In this document: piece after piece, positions 63,451 to 64,000 of the stretch
Layout: each line of letters opens with the position of its first letter
Numbering within the stretch: position 1 is the first letter of the stretch
Assembly: GCA_024742815.1 (NCBI GenBank)
Contig: JANSXX010000014.1
Location: 34,721-98,720 of the forward strand
Direction of reading: 5' to 3'
Length of the DNA stretch: 64,000 nt
From: HXMU1420-13 sp024742815
GTDB lineage: Bacteria; Bacteroidota; Rhodothermia; Balneolales; Balneolaceae
Notes under the pieces: model-generated
What the model saw: the letters and a program-made list of their open reading frames with translations, nothing else
What the model was told of the DNA's origin: nothing
Database searches by the model: none
Translations under genes and position numbers: made by a program

Positions 63451-63714
63451 TCAGGAGTTTGAGTTTAATAAATTGAACAACCATTGCGTAGCCTCTTCCA
63501 GCACAGTGGTATCGAGCGAATAAGTGATAAATTGACCGTCTCGCTCGGTTGATACCAATTTTGCTCGCTTCAAAATGTCCAAATGATGCGAAATACTGGG
63601 TTTTGAGATGTCAAACACATCCGCAATTTCGCCTGCCGTCATATCTTTTTCCTTCAACAAATCCAGAATTTGTCGACGGGTTGGATCATTAAGTGCTTTA
63701 AAAAGACTATTCAT
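63451..63714 (-). CDS. ArsR-family repressor, SdpR type
   Basis: An 87-residue winged helix-turn-helix repressor. MNSLFKALNDPTRRQILDLLKEKDMTAGEIA, ISKPSISHHLDILKRAKLV and the wing TERDGQFITYSLDTTVLEE are typical of SdpR-like autorepressors. No cysteine metal site of the ArsR kind is present. It leads the repressor-SdpI-hydrolase operon; a TTAGA/TCTAA dyad next to its start is the likely operator. Confidence 0.9.
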   Translation of the reverse strand: MNSLFKALNDPTRRQILDLLKEKDMTAGEIADVFDISKPSISHHLDILKRAKLVSTERDGQFITYSLDTTVLEEATQWLFNLLNSNS

Positions 63715-63738
63715 TTAGATAATTAGATAACTGTCTAA
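63715..63738. promoter_or_regulatory. Candidate SdpR operator
   Basis: TTAGATAACTGTCTAA at 63723-63738 is a dyad (TTAGA / TCTAA with a 6-bp spacer), and a further TTAGA half-site lies at 63715-63719, directly before the repressor start codon. Autorepression is inferred from family and position. Confidence 0.5.
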
Positions 63739-63780
63739 ATATAGCATTTCATATGATTGAATCAATAGCTGTTTTTTGAT

Positions 63781-63810
63781 AGGTGATTAGGTGATTAGGT
63801 GATTAGGTGA
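63781..63810. repeat. AGGTGATT octamer tandem repeat (3.75 copies)
   Basis: Three exact 8-mers plus AGGTGA, between the sdpR promoter and the insertion sequence end. Confidence 0.9.
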
Positions 63811-63859
63811 AATGATCAATATTTATTGCACAATTCAACCTTGATTTAACAGCTTAAGA

Positions 63860-64000
63860 GGGAGTGTTCAATTAAGTGTGTCAGGGGTTAAGTATCTGTC
63901 ATCGAAATAATCTACTAAATCTCGTCGTACCGAGCTCCATCCAAACATAGCACCTGACCATTTCGTCTGGGCATTCATCGTTGCCAGATAGAGTTGTTTA
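63860..64000 (-). mobile_element. End of an IS256-family insertion sequence (cut by window)
   Basis: GGGAGTGTTC at 63860 starts a likely terminal inverted repeat (GGGAGTGTTCAATTAAGTGT), and a transposase reading frame running inward from the window edge ends 8 bp inside it. The other end, left/right repeat match and target duplication are outside the window. Confidence 0.6.
63868..64000 (-). CDS. IS256-family transposase, C-terminal 43 residues (partial)
   Basis: The minus-strand frame from the window edge to TGA (63868-63870) encodes LYLATMNAQTKW...WSSVRRDLVDYFDDRYL. This matches the conserved end of IS256-type DDE transposases (LYLA..NA..KW......W....L...F..R). Catalytic residues are outside the window. 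Completeness of the element cannot be judged. Confidence 0.65.
   Translation of the reverse strand, partial: KQLYLATMNAQTKWSGAMFGWSSVRRDLVDYFDDRYLTPDTLN

Noticed and set aside
59013..64000. Phage-defence island
   Set aside because: Only one helicase is a possible defence gene. The neighbours are an SdpRI operon and the end of an insertion sequence, with no methylase, nuclease, toxin or reverse transcriptase.

Overview
The window looks like chromosomal sequence from a member of the Balneolota/Rhodothermota branch near Bacteroidota. Supporting signs are two secreted proteins with type IX secretion (T9SS) C-terminal sorting domains of the 'YPNPFNP' kind, DUF3078, DUF3667 and DUF2851 proteins, a TonB-dependent receptor, a type-2 OMP decarboxylase, A/T-rich leaders with few Shine-Dalgarno sequences, and moderate-to-low GC. 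Family-level placement (Balneolaceae-like) is inference. Most of the window is housekeeping, with a few accessory insertions.

Layout. 1-2.8 kb: the end of an asparagine-synthase-like gene, then hisS. 2.8-7.1 kb: tandem paralogous APC permeases, each fused to an inactive-looking PTS EIIA-like domain and an RCK_C domain. 7.6-8.7 kb: lysA. 8.8-17.9 kb: a signalling/secretion locus with two giant T9SS-exported paralogues, a LuxR-type response regulator, a TPR histidine kinase and a small zinc-ribbon protein. 18-27.7 kb: lysC, a CNNM-type CBS protein, an ABC-F ATPase, an FkbM methyltransferase, a VOC protein, an alpha/beta hydrolase, a lipoprotein cassette between direct repeats, rnhA and pyrF. 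27.7-30.5 kb: a feo iron operon with two FeoA proteins, FeoB and a 49-residue FeoB-associated Cys-rich protein. 31-36 kb: tRNA-Gln, prs, rplY, pth and hppA on one strand. 36-46 kb: DUF2851, YtxH, a PRTase/DUF3078/PLP-decarboxylase/DUF3667 run, a barrel-plus-lipoprotein pair, an ALDH7-type dehydrogenase, a SpoU methyltransferase and PIN-PhoH. 46-52 kb: a beta-lactamase-like hydrolase and an AraC regulator bracketed by two copies of an interspersed repeat, then a DPP-IV-type peptidase. 52-59 kb: a GATase, murI, a TonB receptor, asd and glyS. 59-64 kb: an SF1 helicase, a hydrolase-sdpI-sdpR operon, and the end of an IS256-type insertion sequence running off the window.

Main observation. The two promoter regions of the 8.8-17.9 kb locus carry the same 21-bp direct-repeat box (GTCACC, four variable bases, TGTCACCTGAT). 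It sits exactly 51 bp upstream of each start codon and 18 bp upstream of a TA-rich -7-like element. One copy precedes the zinc-ribbon/kinase/regulator genes and the other precedes the two T9SS cargo genes. This suggests a self-regulated two-component system dedicated to two secreted proteins.

Second theme. Intergenic ends repeatedly carry 7- or 8-bp tandem repeats, often starting at or containing the stop codon. A decayed 7-mer tract also lies inside the ABC-F coding region. lysA, lysC and asd (the aspartate/DAP pathway) are scattered rather than clustered.
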